64,000 nt of DNA from Paramagnetospirillum caucaseum. Its GTDB lineage: Bacteria; Pseudomonadota; Alphaproteobacteria; Rhodospirillales; Magnetospirillaceae. The position numbers were made by a program, and so were the translations under genes. Below are positions 37,469-46,550 of this stretch, piece by piece (position 1 is the first letter of the stretch; every line of letters begins with the position of its first letter). The notes beneath the pieces are model-generated. The model was not told the DNA's origin. It saw nothing but the letters and a program-made list of their open reading frames with translations, and made no database searches. The stretch spans positions 1 to 64,000 of the forward strand of contig NZ_AONQ01000005.1 in NCBI RefSeq assembly GCF_000342045.1, in the 5' to 3' direction.

Positions 37469-37924
37469 TTACGACGCCGGGGGAAGGTCGTCGGAGGGGG
37501 CGCCGCCACCATCCCCGGTGGGAGCGGTGGCGACGGGCGGAGCGGTGGCGGCGTCGAGATCGGCGCGCAGGCGGACGATTTCTTCGGACAAGGCGGCGTT
37601 TTCGGCGCGCAGGACCTGGACGGCGTCAGTGGCGCGCTGCAATTCCGCCGCCAGCTTCTTTCCGCCGGTAGCCTTGAGATCGATGGAAATGGCCTTGGGT
37701 TCCTCCTCCGCGCTCTCGACAAAGGCGCACAGGGCCTTGGCGGTGTCCTCGTCCAGAACGACGGATTCTCCAGCCTTGAACTGGACGACGGAAAGAACGC
37801 GATAGAGGTCCTTGCCCAGCGGGACAAGGGCGGCGCGGCGCGGCGATTCCTGCTGGGGGGTCAGGCCGACGACGGCGCCGGACGACAGGACCAGCGGCGA
37901 TTTGGTGACGCGATAGGACTTCAT
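37469..37924 (-). CDS. Phage protein with coiled-coil C-terminal region
   Basis: The 151-residue protein has an N-terminal beta-rich region (about 1-80) and a predicted coiled coil (about 85-130, LAAELQRATDAVQVLRAENA), then a Pro/Ala-rich tail. The start at 37924 follows AAAGGTCG; a longer frame to 37945 exists. The position between capsid and joining genes suggests a minor head or assembly protein. I do not recognise the family. Confidence 0.55.
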   Translation of the reverse strand: MKSYRVTKSPLVLSSGAVVGLTPQQESPRRAALVPLGKDLYRVLSVVQFKAGESVVLDEDTAKALCAFVESAEEEPKAISIDLKATGGKKLAAELQRATDAVQVLRAENAALSEEIVRLRADLDAATAPPVATAPTGDGGGAPSDDLPPAS

Positions 37925-38006
37925 GGGGCGACCTTTCAAACGCAAGCGGGCGCCACCGGGGGAAACCGGGGCGCCCGCTTGGAGGGCGGAGGACGGGTGA
38001 TGAGGA

Positions 38007-38990
38007 TCAGGTCATGGTGACCTTGACCGACTTCAACCATTCGCCATAGGCGGCGGCGCGCACGGTGTCCACCGACATCAGGCATTCGCCGTTCTTCACG
38101 CAATGCTCAGAATCCAGCCACAGTTGCTGGATACGGATGCCCTGGGAATCGTAGCCGCCCAGGGAGCCGTTGGTGGGCACCTTCTGCTGGCGGACGAAGG
38201 GCTTGCGCACGCCGCCCAGGGCGAACAGGGAAAAGCTGTCGGTCCAGGACGACAGGCGCGGCGTGGCCTGGAAGCGCAGGCGGAAACTGTCCTGCTCCAC
38301 CAGGATGTTGGTGTCGTTGCCGTCGATGGAGGAGGCCCGCAGGGCGGCGTTGGCCTGCAGCATCAGGGTGGGAGGGGTCATCACCAGGAATTCGGTCAGA
38401 CCCTCGTTGCAGTAGCGGCCCTGGTCGTCCTTGAAGGTGATCAGGCGCTGGACACCCTGCATGACGCAGTGGACGAACTCGGCCGCCGACGGCGCCGTGG
38501 CCGAGCCATGGTTGTTGACCGGCAGGGCCGAGATATCGACGCTGACCAGGTTGGACTGGGTGCCGCTGGCCCCGGACACATGGTCGCTGTCGTAGTAATA
38601 CTGGCCGTCATAGCACACGGTGGCAGCGCCGTTGACGATCAGCGGCGCCAGCAGGTCGGCCCAGTGGGTGGAGGTGGAATCGGCCATTTCCGACACACGG
38701 GCCTGGACCTGGCCGGTCTTGTCGTTGAGGACATGGGATTCCGGCAGCTTGATGCCGGTCTGATAGGGCACGTTGCGGATGGTCCAGGCGAAGTCGTTCA
38801 GTTCGGCGAACTTCTTGGACCCACGGCTTTCGCCCATCATGGGCACCTGGCCCAGCCAGGGGTAATCCTCGGAATCCTGGTCGCTGTCGAAATAGGCGGA
38901 CAGGTCGGACGTCCACGCCAGGGCGGTGGTCTGCTGCAGGCGCTCGTAGAACATGCCTCGCGCCGAGCGCTCGGTGATGAAAGCGGTCAT
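38007..38990 (-). CDS. Major capsid protein, Mu gpT-like
   Basis: The 327-residue protein resembles the Mu-like gpT major head subunit family. Landmarks are EDYPWLGQVPMMGESRGSKK, LPESHVLNDKTGQVQARVSE, the conserved HWADLLAPLIVNGAATVCYD and QYYYDSDHVSGASGTQSN. It should form the HK97-fold icosahedral shell. Finding a gpT-like shell beside lambda-like terminase, portal and protease genes shows a mosaic head module. Confidence 0.85.
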   Translation of the reverse strand: MTAFITERSARGMFYERLQQTTALAWTSDLSAYFDSDQDSEDYPWLGQVPMMGESRGSKKFAELNDFAWTIRNVPYQTGIKLPESHVLNDKTGQVQARVSEMADSTSTHWADLLAPLIVNGAATVCYDGQYYYDSDHVSGASGTQSNLVSVDISALPVNNHGSATAPSAAEFVHCVMQGVQRLITFKDDQGRYCNEGLTEFLVMTPPTLMLQANAALRASSIDGNDTNILVEQDSFRLRFQATPRLSSWTDSFSLFALGGVRKPFVRQQKVPTNGSLGGYDSQGIRIQQLWLDSEHCVKNGECLMSVDTVRAAAYGEWLKSVKVTMT

Positions 38991-39014
38991 TGGTCTGGTC
39001 TCCTTTCAGGCCGT

Positions 39015-39575
39015 TCAGCTGCCGAGCTGGCGGATGATGGCGTTCACCTTCGCCGCGAGATCGGCGAAGTTGTTGTTGATGGCGGCGGACACATCGCCGG
39101 AATTGGTGGCACCCACCGCCTGGATGGTGGCATCGGCGGAACCGCCGGAACTGTCGGTCAGTTCGGCGATGACGCCACGGGAGGCGGAAAACTCCACCAC
39201 GCCCAAACCGGTGGAGACGAAGCGCCGCACATGGCCGACACGGGTGTTACTCCCCTGGGTCAGGGTGAAGGTGTTGTCGTCGGAGGCGAAGACGTCCTTG
39301 CCCACGTCGGTGATGGCCAGCCCGGAAATGGACAGTTCCACCAGCCCGGAGACCTTGGCCTTGACATGGACGTCCCCGGCGGCGCCGGCGGAATTATCCA
39401 CCTTGCTCTCGGCGAAGCCGCGGAAGGGATCGCCGGCGACCAGCGGCCGGGCATAGCCCGAACCGTTGTCGCCGACGGCGGCGCCGCCATAGATGATGTC
39501 GGAGGCGATGACGGGATATTCCTCGAAATCGCCCACATGGTAGGTGCGGGCCGTATTGGCCGAAAGGGTCGTCAT
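39015..39575 (-). CDS. Capsid decoration (cement) protein
   Basis: The 186-residue protein has the Gly/Ala/Val-rich beta pattern of DUF2190/lambda gpD-like decoration proteins (YARPLVAGDPFRGFAESKVD, VSGLVELSISGLAITDVGKD) plus a C-terminal helical segment (NNFADLAAKVNAIIRQLG). It lies between the protease/scaffold gene and the capsid gene, the usual place. It should stabilise the expanded shell. Confidence 0.7.
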   Translation of the reverse strand: MTTLSANTARTYHVGDFEEYPVIASDIIYGGAAVGDNGSGYARPLVAGDPFRGFAESKVDNSAGAAGDVHVKAKVSGLVELSISGLAITDVGKDVFASDDNTFTLTQGSNTRVGHVRRFVSTGLGVVEFSASRGVIAELTDSSGGSADATIQAVGATNSGDVSAAINNNFADLAAKVNAIIRQLGS

Positions 39576-39591
39576 GGGTCAGGCCTCCTGA

Positions 39592-40092
39592 TCAGCGGGC
39601 GACGACACGGTCAAGGCCCTCGGCCTTGGCCAGCGCCAGGAAACGGTTGAAGTCGCCGGAGAATTCGGCGCGCAGGGCGCTATCCTTGGCCCAAACCGCC
39701 TTTGCGCGGTCCTCCAGCGGGGCCGCCGGATCGACGGCGGGGGCATCGGCCACCGGCTTGGGATCTTCCGCCACGGCGACCTCGAGTTTCGGCTGGGCCT
39801 GGGCCTCGGCGGCCAGGGCGGCCAGCTGGCGCGGACCCTTGGCCTTTTCGGCGGCCAGGATCATCTGGGCGGCGGCACCGGGCTCGGTGCCGTCCTCGAT
39901 GCAGCGGGCCACCAGGGAATCGTGACCGGGCAGGGCCTGGGCCTGGATGGCCAGGATGCGGCTCCGCTCGGCGGCGGCGCCCGCCGCCTTGATCTCGGCG
40001 AAAACGGCGGGATGGGTCTGGGAGAGGGTGGAGGCGGTGACGATGGGGGCGGGAGAGTCCTGCCGCGCCTCCGAGGTGCTGGTGTCGCTCAT
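39592..40092 (-). CDS. Nested capsid scaffold protein, Nu3-like (internal start)
   Basis: An in-frame ATG at 40092 inside the protease gene is preceded by AAGGAG with five bases of spacing, the best Shine-Dalgarno match in the neighbourhood. Translation from it would give the C-terminal 166 residues alone, beginning MSDTSTSEARQDS. This is helical and Ala/Glu-rich, as expected of a scaffold. It mirrors lambda C/Nu3, where the scaffold is made from an internal start of the protease gene. Inferred from the ribosome binding site and the homologous arrangement. Confidence 0.65.
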   Translation of the reverse strand: MSDTSTSEARQDSPAPIVTASTLSQTHPAVFAEIKAAGAAAERSRILAIQAQALPGHDSLVARCIEDGTEPGAAAQMILAAEKAKGPRQLAALAAEAQAQPKLEVAVAEDPKPVADAPAVDPAAPLEDRAKAVWAKDSALRAEFSGDFNRFLALAKAEGLDRVVAR

Positions 40093-41022
40093 GATGGCTC
40101 CTTGCTGATGAGCGGTGACGGGGCGCCGCAGGGCGCCTTTGCCGGAGGACCCGGCAACGGGCTTGCCCGCCAGACTGGCGAGCGTGGATTCGAGGCTGCC
40201 CAGGCGGTCGGCCATGCCGGCGGCGACGGCATCGGCGCCGACCAGCAGGCCGCCCTGGCCGAAATCGGCCAGCACCGCCTCGGCCGAAACACCGCGATAG
40301 GCGGCGACGGCGGTGACGAATTCGGCGGACAGGCGGTCGACCAGGGATTGCATGGCGGCACGGCCCGCATCGGTGGCGGGGTCGGGGCGCTTGAGGGGCG
40401 ACTGGGAGGACACGAATTCGTATTGACGCACGCCGGCCTTGGCATCGCGCTCGCGGGTGTCGGTCATGGCGGCCACCGTGCCGATGCTGCCCAGCATGGC
40501 GGTGGACGACACCACGATCTCGCCGGCCGAAGCGGCGATCCAGTAGGCGGCCGAGGCCCCCATGCCGCCCACATAGGCGGTCACCGGCTTCCTCGCGGCG
40601 GCGGCGCGGACCTGGGCGGCGAATTCGGCGATGCCGTTGGCCTCGCCGCCGGGGCTGTCGATCTCCAGCAGGATGGACTTGACCTCGGGATTGTCCAGCG
40701 CCGCCTGGAAATCGGTGGCGAGACGGGCCAGGGCGGTCCCCCCCGAGATATCGGTGAACATCCCGGCATAGCGCACGATGGGGCCGATCACCGGCACCAC
40801 CGCCACCCCGTCGCGCAGCATCACCGCATGGCTGCCGACCATGCGGTCGGCACGCCGGGTCGCCAGGGATTCGGGCGAATCGGGGGGAATCATATGCTGC
40901 TTCCAGGCCGCCAGCGCGGCGGGGTCGACCTCGTGCCGGGCGATGATGTCGAGAATGGAGGTCAGCGCCGGGGCATGGATCGCCCACGGCACCGACAGGG
41001 CGGCGTCGAGAACACGGGTCAT
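39592..41022 (-). CDS. Prohead protease (S49 family) with C-terminal scaffold part
   Basis: The 476-residue protein has an N-terminal S49/SppA-like protease domain (about 60-300). The probable nucleophile is Ser157 in VGGMGASAAYWIA and the general base is Lys211 in SSQSPLKRPD. From residue 311 on comes an Ala/Glu/Lys-rich helical scaffold-like region. This is the lambda gpC arrangement. It should process capsid-assembly proteins in the prohead. The start at 41022 overlaps the portal stop codon. Confidence 0.85.
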   Translation of the reverse strand: MTRVLDAALSVPWAIHAPALTSILDIIARHEVDPAALAAWKQHMIPPDSPESLATRRADRMVGSHAVMLRDGVAVVPVIGPIVRYAGMFTDISGGTALARLATDFQAALDNPEVKSILLEIDSPGGEANGIAEFAAQVRAAAARKPVTAYVGGMGASAAYWIAASAGEIVVSSTAMLGSIGTVAAMTDTRERDAKAGVRQYEFVSSQSPLKRPDPATDAGRAAMQSLVDRLSAEFVTAVAAYRGVSAEAVLADFGQGGLLVGADAVAAGMADRLGSLESTLASLAGKPVAGSSGKGALRRPVTAHQQGAIMSDTSTSEARQDSPAPIVTASTLSQTHPAVFAEIKAAGAAAERSRILAIQAQALPGHDSLVARCIEDGTEPGAAAQMILAAEKAKGPRQLAALAAEAQAQPKLEVAVAEDPKPVADAPAVDPAAPLEDRAKAVWAKDSALRAEFSGDFNRFLALAKAEGLDRVVAR

Positions 41023-42674
41023 GGCGGGGATTCCTGGTCGCCGCCGTCGGGCGGCGCGGCGGGGTCGGGGGAAGACGAGGAGGCGGCAGGATCGGCGCCC
41101 GCCGCCGGAATGATGCCGGCGGCGCTCATCTGCCCCGCCTCGCGGCCCAGGGTGGCGACATTGCTCTCCCAGTCGCCATTGCCCAATTGGGCGGTGGCCC
41201 GCTCGCGGGTGTTGAGCCCGGAAGCGACCTGCTCGACCAGGGCCTTGGTCTCCTGCAGGGGGTTGAGCTGTCCCATGGGCGGCCCCACCCAATCGGCGCC
41301 GCAATAGGCGGCGCGCAGGCGCAGATCGTCAAAGAAGCCCGGCGCGGTCAGCAGGTCGCGGGCGATGCATTCGGCCAGCATGGCCTCGTATTGCGGCTGG
41401 TAGAATTCCTTGATCAGCCAGGAGCGGACCCGCACGAAGAACCGCCAGGCCTCCAGGATGGCGGCCCGCGCCGCCGAATAGCTGGCGGTGAAATGCAGGA
41501 TCAGCACCTCGAAGGGGATTTCCAGGGCGGCGCCGACCTGACGCAGGCAGGCCATGACGAAGGGGTCGAAGGCGACGTTGGGACGATTGGGGTCGATGGT
41601 GGTGACCTTGTCGCCGGGCACGCCCTGCAGCACCGCGCCGGGGCCCAGCTGGTATTCGCCTGCCACGTCGGATTCGGCGCCCGCCACCGGGGCCATCCCC
41701 TGGCCCGACGCGGTCTCGACGAACACCGTGAACAGGCCGGAGACCACCGCCGCGGTCAGCTCCGCCTCGGTGTACTTGCCCAGTTGGTGCAAAGGCTCGA
41801 TCACCGGGGCGAGGAATGGCTCGCCCCGGGACTGCTCCGCCCGCTCGGCGGCGAAGATGTGCCAGATCAGGCGCTCGCCGGACTCTCCCACCGCCAGCAG
41901 GCGCACCGGCGGGCGACGGTCGAAGCGCAGGTCGCCGGGATGGCTGGGCAGCACCCAATAGGCCTGGGCGGCACCGTCGCCATCGCGCTCGACGCCGCCG
42001 GCCACCCGGTTGCCGTTGCTCAGCAGGACGCCGTCCGGCCGGTTGTCGGGATTGCACAGGCGGGCCGAATCCACCAACTGGGCGCAGGTGCCCAGCAGGG
42101 CGGCGCGGCGCAGGCCTTCGCCCGGCTCGATGTAGCGCCGCACCACCAGGGTGTCGCCCGACAACAGCACCGAGATCAGCACCGAGGCGGCCATCTGGTC
42201 GGCATCGCGCTCCTGCGCCGAATCGAAGAACTTTGACTGGAAGTGCATGGCCTGCAAACGCTCGGCCGCCGCCTCCCAGGATTCGGCCTCCTGGTCGGAC
42301 AGGCCGAGATAACGGCGGTCCACCTTGGCCTTGAAGGTCAAGCCGCCGCCGACCACCGCGGTGCGCACCCGCTTGACGGCGGCGCGGGCCAGGGGATGGT
42401 TGAGGTACATGGAATGGGACAGGCCGCGCAGGGTGGCCAGATCGGGCAGCAGGGCCGCATCGGCCGACAGGTCGCGCTTGTCGGCATTCTTCAGGGCGCG
42501 GCGGTCCTTGCGGGCACCGGTATAGCCGCCGCCCCACATGGCCGACAGCACGATTCCCTGGGCGCGGGAGCGCAGGCGGGCGGTGCCGCGCACCGGATCG
42601 ACGAAATTGACCAGGCGGTCGATCAGGGTGGGACGCAATCCCCTCAGCGCGGCGGCGACCTTGGCATTGCTCAT
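41019..42674 (-). CDS. Portal protein, lambda gpB family
   Basis: The 551-residue protein resembles lambda-type portal proteins: a conserved middle WHIFAAERAEQSRGEPFLAP followed by LGKYTEAELTAAVVSGLFTV, then SYSAARAAILEAWRFF and a Pro/Ser-rich tail. The portal dodecamer is the DNA entry channel and head-tail junction. I chose the start at 42674 because longer frames have no support. It overlaps the small gene upstream by four bases and the protease by four bases. Confidence 0.88.
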   Translation of the reverse strand: MSNAKVAAALRGLRPTLIDRLVNFVDPVRGTARLRSRAQGIVLSAMWGGGYTGARKDRRALKNADKRDLSADAALLPDLATLRGLSHSMYLNHPLARAAVKRVRTAVVGGGLTFKAKVDRRYLGLSDQEAESWEAAAERLQAMHFQSKFFDSAQERDADQMAASVLISVLLSGDTLVVRRYIEPGEGLRRAALLGTCAQLVDSARLCNPDNRPDGVLLSNGNRVAGGVERDGDGAAQAYWVLPSHPGDLRFDRRPPVRLLAVGESGERLIWHIFAAERAEQSRGEPFLAPVIEPLHQLGKYTEAELTAAVVSGLFTVFVETASGQGMAPVAGAESDVAGEYQLGPGAVLQGVPGDKVTTIDPNRPNVAFDPFVMACLRQVGAALEIPFEVLILHFTASYSAARAAILEAWRFFVRVRSWLIKEFYQPQYEAMLAECIARDLLTAPGFFDDLRLRAAYCGADWVGPPMGQLNPLQETKALVEQVASGLNTRERATAQLGNGDWESNVATLGREAGQMSAAGIIPAAGADPAASSSSPDPAAPPDGGDQESPP

Positions 42675-42913
42675 GCCGGCACCACATGGGTGACGCGGAT
42701 GCCGTTGGCCAGCGCGGTGCCGCCGAGGCGAACACACCAGCCGTTCCAGTAGTCGATATTGCGGCGAATCTCGCCGGAATCGGCCCTGGTCAGGGTGCGG
42801 CCCCCGCCGGCCGGGGACTGGACGGTATAGGACTGGTTGGAGGCCACGGCGGCATCGGCCTCCAGCCACTGGGCCAGACGGGCTTCCGCATCGGCCAGGG
42901 TGATACCCGCCAT
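42671..42913 (-). CDS. gpW-like small head-tail joining protein (DUF6148-type)
   Basis: The 80-residue protein starts MAGITLADAEARLAQWLEAD and contains LTRADSGEIRRNIDYWNGW, the helix-hairpin-helix pattern of gpW/DUF6148 proteins between terminase and portal. It probably helps close the packaged head or joins it to the tail. It lies three bases after the terminase gene and overlaps the portal start. Confidence 0.72.
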   Translation of the reverse strand: MAGITLADAEARLAQWLEADAAVASNQSYTVQSPAGGGRTLTRADSGEIRRNIDYWNGWCVRLGGTALANGIRVTHVVPA

Positions 42914-42916
42914 CGA

Positions 42917-44992
42917 TCAGATCCTTATGCCTTGGTGCAGCATCCGCCGGCCGCCGGGACGGCGGGCCGAGGAAAGAGAAGACACCGCCGCCCCGGGGAG
43001 GATGGTCGGGGCGGCGGCGGCGCGGCGCCGGGCGGTGGCCCAGAACGGCGGCTTGCTCCAGTCGGAGACCCGGTCGGTGCGCAGCCGCTGACGGGCGGCT
43101 TCGGCGTAGACCCAGAGGTCCCATGATTCGTTGGGGCCGGTCTTGACCCAGGCCCCCTTATCCTTGCGCTCGGCGGTCAGCTCGGCGAAGAAACCGTCCG
43201 GCACCGTGGCCGGAAAGCGCATCAGCGGGCGCGGCTGCTCGGAAGGCGCGTCCGGGTCGAGGCGCAGGCGGTTGTCGATCAGGTTTTTCAGCAGATGCTG
43301 GCCGATGGTATAGACCGCCACCCCGTCGGGACGGCGGCGGCCGTCGTCGTCGGTCTCCTGCTTCGGCGTGGCGGGCAGCATGGACCACGAGCGTTGGGCG
43401 GCGCCCTTGACCAGCATGATCCGCCAGGGCTCCAGCCGCTCCGGACCATGGATCAGGCGCCGCGCGAAGTTCCGGGCCTGGATATGGACGCCGGAATCCT
43501 CCTGTCCCGCCGCGCCGCCGGTGTCGAAGACGGTGCAGGCGATGGGCATTACCATGTCCGGGTCGGCGGCCAGGGGATAGGACGACCTCATCACCAGCGG
43601 GTACAACAAGTCCCAGTGGGCCCCCACGTTGGCGGGGTCGATCTGGGCGCCGTCGGCGGCCTGGGACAGGTCGTAGCGGTCGATCAGGCCGGACGCGCCG
43701 TGCTCGTCGAAGCCCACCACCTGGACGGCGAAGTGATGCTTCTGGCTGTCCACCGCCGCCACCAGGAAGCGCACCCAGGCGGGCACCGTGCGGTAGGCCC
43801 AATCCCGCTCCCGGCGGCCCTCCAGGACCCTGATCTCCAACGGCTGGGCGTTGTCGTTGACCGGGCGGTAGGGGAATCCCAGCTCGGTATTCCAGAAGGC
43901 CTGGAGCTTGGCCTCATCGCCGGTGCGCTCGAAATGACGCTGGGCGGTGACGTACAGCGCCGCCAGATTGCCCCACGACACGCCGCGCCCGACGAATCCG
44001 TTCCACCAGAACGACGAAATGGTCTGCGGCGGGCGGTCGCCGGTGATGACGCCGTCGGCCCCGATGCTCATGCCGCGCGGAATGTATTCCAGGCGTTCCA
44101 GCATCCAGGCCTTGTCGATTTCGGCGATCAACGCCCGGCAATGGGGGCAAACCAGTGAGGCGCCATGCTTGCGCAGATCCTCGGGGTCACGGCCCGGAGG
44201 GATATGCAGGTGGGCCATGGTCGGGTGACGGTCGGCGTCGAAGCCGGGGCTGAAATACGCCTTGCAATGGGGACAGGGCCAGAACGGGATGTTCTGGTCG
44301 CCCTCGTAGAAATGCCCGACGATGCCGGACTGCATGTCCCGCGACGGGCTGCTGACCATGATCAGCTTGCCGTTGCGGCCGAACTGCTTCTTGCGTTGGC
44401 GCCCCAGGGTGGCCGGGTCGCCCTCGCCGCCGATATCGTCCGGCATGCGGTCGCGCTCGTCAAAGATGACGATGGGCACCGGCCGCGAGGCCAGTTGCCC
44501 CTTGACCGCCCAGCCCAGGGTGATCATCGAGCCGTTGCGGAAGGTCTTGCTCAGCACCTTATCGCGGCGCAGTTCGTTCCGCACTTCGGGCGAGTGCTTC
44601 AGCAACTGGTTCTCGACGCGGCGCTCGGCATAATCCAGGGCCGAATCCTTGGTCGGCTGGATCACCAGGATATCGGCCGGAGCGATCTTGATCGCGTGGA
44701 CGATGACGTTGTTCATGATCTCGGACTTACCCGTCTGCGACGGGGCGACGATGTACACCTCTTCCACCGCCCGGGACCGGCAGCGGTCCATGGGTTCCCT
44801 CAGATACGGCGCCTCGGCATTGCGCCACGGCCCCACATAGGCGCCGGGATTGTTCAGGCGGCGATAGCGCTCGGCCGCCTGGGATACCGTCATCCGCTGG
44901 GGAGGACGCAGGGCAACCGTGGCCGACCGCCGGATATCCGCCGCCCGCCGGAAGGGCGGCAACGGATCGTCGCGCAGAGGGGCGGCCGACAT
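42917..44992 (-). CDS. Terminase large subunit, lambda GpA family
   Basis: The 691-residue protein has a Walker A-like APSQTGKSE (about 84-91), a Walker B with VIFDERDRMPDD and downstream nuclease-domain motifs, with FFWNGFVGR-like and HWDLLYPLVMRSSY segments. It is of the GpA type, which cuts DNA at cos or pac sites and pumps it into the head using ATP. The zinc-like cysteine pairs CPHCKAYF and CPHCRALI lie near 240-290. It starts five bases after the small subunit. Confidence 0.92.
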   Translation of the reverse strand: MSAAPLRDDPLPPFRRAADIRRSATVALRPPQRMTVSQAAERYRRLNNPGAYVGPWRNAEAPYLREPMDRCRSRAVEEVYIVAPSQTGKSEIMNNVIVHAIKIAPADILVIQPTKDSALDYAERRVENQLLKHSPEVRNELRRDKVLSKTFRNGSMITLGWAVKGQLASRPVPIVIFDERDRMPDDIGGEGDPATLGRQRKKQFGRNGKLIMVSSPSRDMQSGIVGHFYEGDQNIPFWPCPHCKAYFSPGFDADRHPTMAHLHIPPGRDPEDLRKHGASLVCPHCRALIAEIDKAWMLERLEYIPRGMSIGADGVITGDRPPQTISSFWWNGFVGRGVSWGNLAALYVTAQRHFERTGDEAKLQAFWNTELGFPYRPVNDNAQPLEIRVLEGRRERDWAYRTVPAWVRFLVAAVDSQKHHFAVQVVGFDEHGASGLIDRYDLSQAADGAQIDPANVGAHWDLLYPLVMRSSYPLAADPDMVMPIACTVFDTGGAAGQEDSGVHIQARNFARRLIHGPERLEPWRIMLVKGAAQRSWSMLPATPKQETDDDGRRRPDGVAVYTIGQHLLKNLIDNRLRLDPDAPSEQPRPLMRFPATVPDGFFAELTAERKDKGAWVKTGPNESWDLWVYAEAARQRLRTDRVSDWSKPPFWATARRRAAAAPTILPGAAVSSLSSARRPGGRRMLHQGIRI

Positions 44993-44997
44993 ATCTC

Positions 44998-45579
44998 TTA
45001 CTCGTCGTCCCGGTCTGATTTCAGCGAGGTCAGGCCGTCGATGGAATCGGCCAGGCTATTCAGCAGGTCGTCCACCATCTCGACGCAATCCTCCACCTGG
45101 TCGCCATCCAGGCCATAGCGGCGGCCGAGATCATCGGGCAGCGTCCGCAGCCGGTCACGCACCAGGGCCATGACCTGCGACAGGTCGTCGCGCACGTCAT
45201 CGGCCCGCACCAGTTCGCGGCGCATCTGCGCCAGCTTGACCTTGTCCAACTCGGCGCGCAGGGCCTCGGCGCGGGCCTTGGCCGTCATCGACGCCGAACC
45301 GCCGCCATAGGGATCTGGCAAGGTATCCTGGCCCAGCAGGTCAAACTTCAGCTGGCTGTCGCGCTCGGCGGAGAAAACGGCGTCGTCTTCCTCCCGCTTC
45401 CTCTCACCCCGCAACCATTCCGCGGCGGCGTGAAGCTCGAACTCCCAGGCGACTCCGTTCCCCCCCCGCTTGACCACCGGACAGCCCCGATCCACCCAGC
45501 TTTTCAGGGTGGGCACGGAAATGCCGAAGAACTTCGCCGTCTCCTCCAGGTTCCTGATCTCGGCGGCATGCGAAGTCAT
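44998..45579 (-). CDS. Terminase small subunit, Nu1-like
   Basis: The 193-residue protein begins with a winged-helix DNA-binding domain (NLEETAKFFGISVPTLKSWV) and continues with helical segments, as in lambda Nu1 and related proteins that recognise the packaging site. The start at 45579 is the first ATG with the conserved N-terminus; the longer frame to 45702 runs through the repeats upstream. It is directly followed by the GpA-like large subunit. Confidence 0.85.
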   Translation of the reverse strand: MTSHAAEIRNLEETAKFFGISVPTLKSWVDRGCPVVKRGGNGVAWEFELHAAAEWLRGERKREEDDAVFSAERDSQLKFDLLGQDTLPDPYGGGSASMTAKARAEALRAELDKVKLAQMRRELVRADDVRDDLSQVMALVRDRLRTLPDDLGRRYGLDGDQVEDCVEMVDDLLNSLADSIDGLTSLKSDRDDE

Positions 45580-45598
45580 GCGAGAGCCTAACGTGTTG

Positions 45599-45689
45599 AA
45601 ACAACAACAAAAACAACAACAAGAAGGGTTTTGAAGTCGAGAAAACCGCCAAGCCCAGCGGTTCGAACTACCCGCTGGCTGGGGGTTTT
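45599..45689 (-). other. CAA-repeat tract and hairpin upstream of terminase, possible packaging site
   Basis: Just upstream of the Nu1-like gene lies a tract of CAA/CAAAAA repeats (45599-45623). Next to it is a hairpin with an AAAACC...GGTTTT outer arm and a CCAGCGG...CCGCTGG inner stem (45642-45689) around a TTCGAA-containing loop. In lambda the packaging (cos) region lies just upstream of Nu1, so this may be the cos/pac site. The hairpin with T-run could equally be a terminator after the upstream gene. Confidence 0.4.
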
Positions 45690-45749
45690 CGGGAGGACCC
45701 AAAGGCCTGAATGAGGCCTATCCCCGGGGGATCGGTTTGGAGGAGGACG

Positions 45750-46475
45750 TCAGCCCCCGAACTTCGCGGCGATCCGCTGGACGGCGGCGGCGAACTCTTC
45801 GGGGAAGTAGGATTGCACGACCCGACCCTGCACCTCGGCGAAGGGCAGGCGCTTGCGGTAGGCCGGAGTCCTGACATCGAGGAACATGGGCTTGAGAGCC
45901 CAGCCATGGCCGAAGCGGAACCGTTGCCAGATACCTGCGCCCATCCCGTGGGGATTACCCCAGAAATAGCCGAGATCACGAACCTTCTTGGCGCCGCTGT
46001 TGTCCGACTTGGTGGTCTGAGCGCCGAGAGCCGAGAGGATGCGGGCATATTGCCCACGGGACGGATTGCCATACTGATCGAGAGGGGCGGCCTTGGTTGG
46101 CACGAGATGGTGCCCAACCCCCAGGAAGCCCGCATGCATCAACTTGCCCTCGAACTTTTTTGCCCCGCGCGGGCCGCCCTCCACCTGGGGCTTGATGTAC
46201 TTGGCGGCGGGCGTCCCCTTGCCCGCGAAGTCGCGGAATTCGACGGTGGCGACCAGCGCGGTCTTGTTGGCACCGCTGACCCGCAGGCTGTTGAGGGTAT
46301 AGCGGGTAGGTCGATCAAAGACCCGCTCCATCTCCTTGACGGTGGCGGCCATGCCGCGATAGGCGGTGGCGGTGAGCGCGGTGGCGGTGGCATACGGCAC
46401 CTGCCGTTGCCCGATATCATCCATGGCGGCGCGAAAGGCGGACTCGTCCACCCTAACGGTGACCAGCGCAGCCAT
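45750..46475 (-). CDS. Phage protein, possible minor tail/head-completion protein
   Basis: The 241-residue protein (start at 46475; a 7-residue longer frame exists) has an N-terminal helix-strand part (VTVRVDESAFRAAMDDIGQR, ATALTATAYRGMAATVKEM) that resembles tail-completion/gpZ-like proteins, and a C-terminal part rich in aromatic residues (RFRFGHGWALKPMFLD). The location before the terminase genes in the leftward operon is typical of such minor structural genes. I cannot name the family firmly. Confidence 0.6.
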   Translation of the reverse strand: MAALVTVRVDESAFRAAMDDIGQRQVPYATATALTATAYRGMAATVKEMERVFDRPTRYTLNSLRVSGANKTALVATVEFRDFAGKGTPAAKYIKPQVEGGPRGAKKFEGKLMHAGFLGVGHHLVPTKAAPLDQYGNPSRGQYARILSALGAQTTKSDNSGAKKVRDLGYFWGNPHGMGAGIWQRFRFGHGWALKPMFLDVRTPAYRKRLPFAEVQGRVVQSYFPEEFAAAVQRIAAKFGG

Positions 46476-46550
46476 GTCACACCCCGGAAATGACAACGCC
46501 CGCTCGGGTGGTGTTCCCGGCGGGCGCAGTTGAAGTCTTCACAGTCAAGG

